Part shown: positions 6,560 to 7,524 of the stretch, one piece after another | Numbering within the stretch: the first letter of the stretch is position 1 | Layout of the letters: each line of letters starts with the position of its first letter | Source: Acidobacteriaceae bacterium | GTDB taxonomy: Bacteria; Acidobacteriota; Terriglobia; Terriglobales; Acidobacteriaceae | Assembly (NCBI GenBank): GCA_030044455.1 | Contig: JASHVU010000374.1 | Location: 1-7,524, forward strand | DNA length: 7,524 bases | Direction of reading: 5' to 3' | Program-made: the position numbers and the translations under genes | Notes under the pieces: generated by a model | Told to the model about the DNA's origin: nothing | Seen by the model: the letters and a program-made list of their open reading frames with translations, nothing else | The model's database searches: none

Positions 6560-7065
6560 ACACCTGGAATTGCATCGCCGACGATGTGAAACTAGGCACG
6601 AACGTAAAACTTTCGCGCTTCATTAACCTGTATGGATGCGAGATCGGCGACGAAACCAAGATAGGCGCCTTCGTAGAGATCCAGAAGAATGCCCGCATCG
6701 GCAAAATGTGCAAAATCTCGAGCCACACTTTCATTTGTGAAGGCGTGGTCATTGAGGAGTATGTTTTCATCGGCCACGGAGTGACCTTCACGAACGACAC
6801 GTACCCGCGCGCCACTACTGGCGCTGGAACTCTCCAAACAGAGGCGGATTGGAAAGTCGAACCAACTGTAGTTCGAAAAGGGGCGTCGATCGGTTCAGGC
6901 GCCACACTTCTCAGCGGTATCAGCGTCGGTGAAAGCGCAATTGTGGGCGCCGGCAGCGTAGTCACCAAAAATGTTCCACCCAACGCAATCGTGGCCGGAA
7001 ATCCGGCCAAGATCCTGCGCTATATCCAGCCAAGTTCGGAGGATCCAAATGTCCCTAGCAAATAA
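6556..7065 (+). CDS. Left-handed beta-helix (hexapeptide) N-acetyltransferase, WbpD/WlbB-like
   Basis: This 169-residue soluble acyltransferase probably transfers acetyl from acetyl-CoA to the amino group installed on a sugar nucleotide by the neighbouring aminotransferase. Hexapeptide repeats ([IV]G-x4 type) run through most of the chain: VKLGTNVKL, CEIGDETKIGAFVEI, ARIGKMCKI, VVIEEYVFIGHGVTF, then ASIGSGATLLSGISVGESAIVGAG after a loop. The loop FTNDTYPRATTGAG (78-91) with VEPTVVRKGA (101-110), and the closing VVTKNVPPNAIVAGNPAK (135-152), are typical of WbpD/WlbB-type sugar N-acetyltransferases. The protein is slightly shorter than WbpD. It has a GTG start inside the previous stop (GTGA, 6556-6559), and its 3' end overlaps the next gene by 17 nt. 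The acceptor sugar is inferred from context only; O-acetylation is less likely given the adjacent aminotransferase. Confidence 0.88.
   Translation: MNTWNCIADDVKLGTNVKLSRFINLYGCEIGDETKIGAFVEIQKNARIGKMCKISSHTFICEGVVIEEYVFIGHGVTFTNDTYPRATTGAGTLQTEADWKVEPTVVRKGASIGSGATLLSGISVGESAIVGAGSVVTKNVPPNAIVAGNPAKILRYIQPSSEDPNVPSK
7038..7042 (+). promoter_or_regulatory. Shine-Dalgarno for the aminotransferase start at 7049
   Basis: GGAGG at 7038-7042 lies inside the end of the acetyltransferase gene, 6 nt before ATG 7049. This near-ideal site supports the 17-nt gene overlap as real. Confidence 0.75.
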
Positions 7066-7524
7066 CGTCCCTTTCCTCGATCTCGTTACACCGCATTTAG
7101 AATTGGAGAAGGAGCTTACAGAAGTATTCCGCAAGGCGCTGCATTCGGCTGGATTCATTGGCGGCGCGATGGTCGAAGAGTTCGAAGCGTCCTTTGCAGA
7201 ATTTTGCGGAGTTGACCATGCCGTCGCTGTCAGCAGCGGAACAGACGCATTGCGCTTCGCTCTAGTCGCGTGCGGGATTCTGCGCGGCGATGTGGTCGTG
7301 ACCGTGCCGCACACCTTCATCGCCACCACTGAAGCTATCTCTCAAGCTGGCGCCTTGCCGGAGTTCGTCGATATCGACGAACGGACCTATAACATGTCCG
7401 TCGACAGGCTGCGGGATTATCTGGAAGAGCAGTGCATGCGAAACGAGTCCGGAGCGCTGATCAGCATGCGCAGCAATCGGCGCGTAACCGCGGTCGTGCC
7501 TGTGCACCTTTACGGACAGATGGC
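7049..7524 (+). CDS. DegT/DnrJ/EryC1/StrS-family PLP aminotransferase, 5' part
   Basis: An open frame begins at ATG 7049 and runs off the window end, giving the first 158 of an expected 370-400 residues. Family marks are VPFLDLV (7-13), the end of the N-terminal helix region SAGFIGG (33-39), VSSGTDAL (61-68), whose Ser-Gly-Thr binds the PLP phosphate, VPHTFIATTEAI (86-97), PEFVDID (104-110) and VVPVHLYGQ (149-157). The PLP-binding Asp and Lys lie beyond the window. It should transaminate a keto sugar nucleotide, using glutamate as usual amino donor, between the dehydrogenase and acetyltransferase steps encoded just upstream (WbpE/WlbC-like role). Where many homologues read GPGDEVI, this one reads LRGDVVVT (79-85 region), a mild deviation. 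The start is supported by GGAGG 6 nt upstream and by the family N-terminus. Confidence 0.92.
   Translation, partial: MSLANNVPFLDLVTPHLELEKELTEVFRKALHSAGFIGGAMVEEFEASFAEFCGVDHAVAVSSGTDALRFALVACGILRGDVVVTVPHTFIATTEAISQAGALPEFVDIDERTYNMSVDRLRDYLEEQCMRNESGALISMRSNRRVTAVVPVHLYGQM

Noticed and set aside
6549..7010. 153-codon open frame on the - strand opposite the acetyltransferase
   Set aside because: The + strand frame shows clear hexapeptide repeats; the opposite frame shows low-complexity Thr/Pro/Ser from the same repeats read backwards.

Overview
The window is a segment of an exopolysaccharide (capsule/EPS) biosynthesis locus. All eight recognisable genes lie on the + strand. The organism looks like a Gram-negative soil-type bacterium of moderately high G+C. 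The combination of an outer-membrane barrel, a GumC/Wzz-type protein, an ExeA-like ATPase, a split tyrosine kinase beginning MSYIFDALQRSQAER and a short PglC-like transferase with an N-terminal extension reminds me most of Acidobacteriota. This is inference from recall; deltaproteobacteria or another phylum with exosortase-type EPS loci are not excluded. GTG and TTG starts are common (three GTG, one TTG among seven visible starts).

Region 1 (1-4060) is the assembly and control block, packed like one operon: the 3' end of an outer-membrane beta-barrel gene, a polysaccharide co-polymerase/chain-length determinant (2-nt gap), an ExeA-type AAA ATPase (13-nt gap) and a BY-type tyrosine autokinase (17-nt overlap). 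These four families are the ones that co-occur in exosortase/PEP-CTERM-type EPS loci, although no exosortase lies in the window. Together they would span the envelope and control chain length and export.

Region 2 (4061-4296) is a 236-nt gene-free stretch with several short inverted repeats and a strong Shine-Dalgarno. It leads into the initiating phosphoglycosyl transferase (4297-5445), which places the first sugar-phosphate on undecaprenyl phosphate. That enzyme carries an N-terminal domain that reads as a degenerate GGDEF domain: the GGDEF signature is lost, but an RxxD motif sits at the exact spacing of the c-di-GMP inhibitory site. This is the most interesting observation in the window.

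Region 3 (5561-7524) is a translationally coupled nucleotide-sugar modification cassette: a Gfo/Idh/MocA dehydrogenase, a left-handed beta-helix acetyltransferase (4-nt GTGA overlap) and a DegT-type PLP aminotransferase (17-nt overlap, truncated by the window end). The set fits oxidation, transamination and N-acetylation of a sugar nucleotide, as in the UDP-2,3-diacetamido-uronic acid pathway. It probably makes an N-acetylated amino sugar for the polymer started in region 2.

I see no RNA genes, mobile elements, CRISPR arrays or convincing genes on the - strand.
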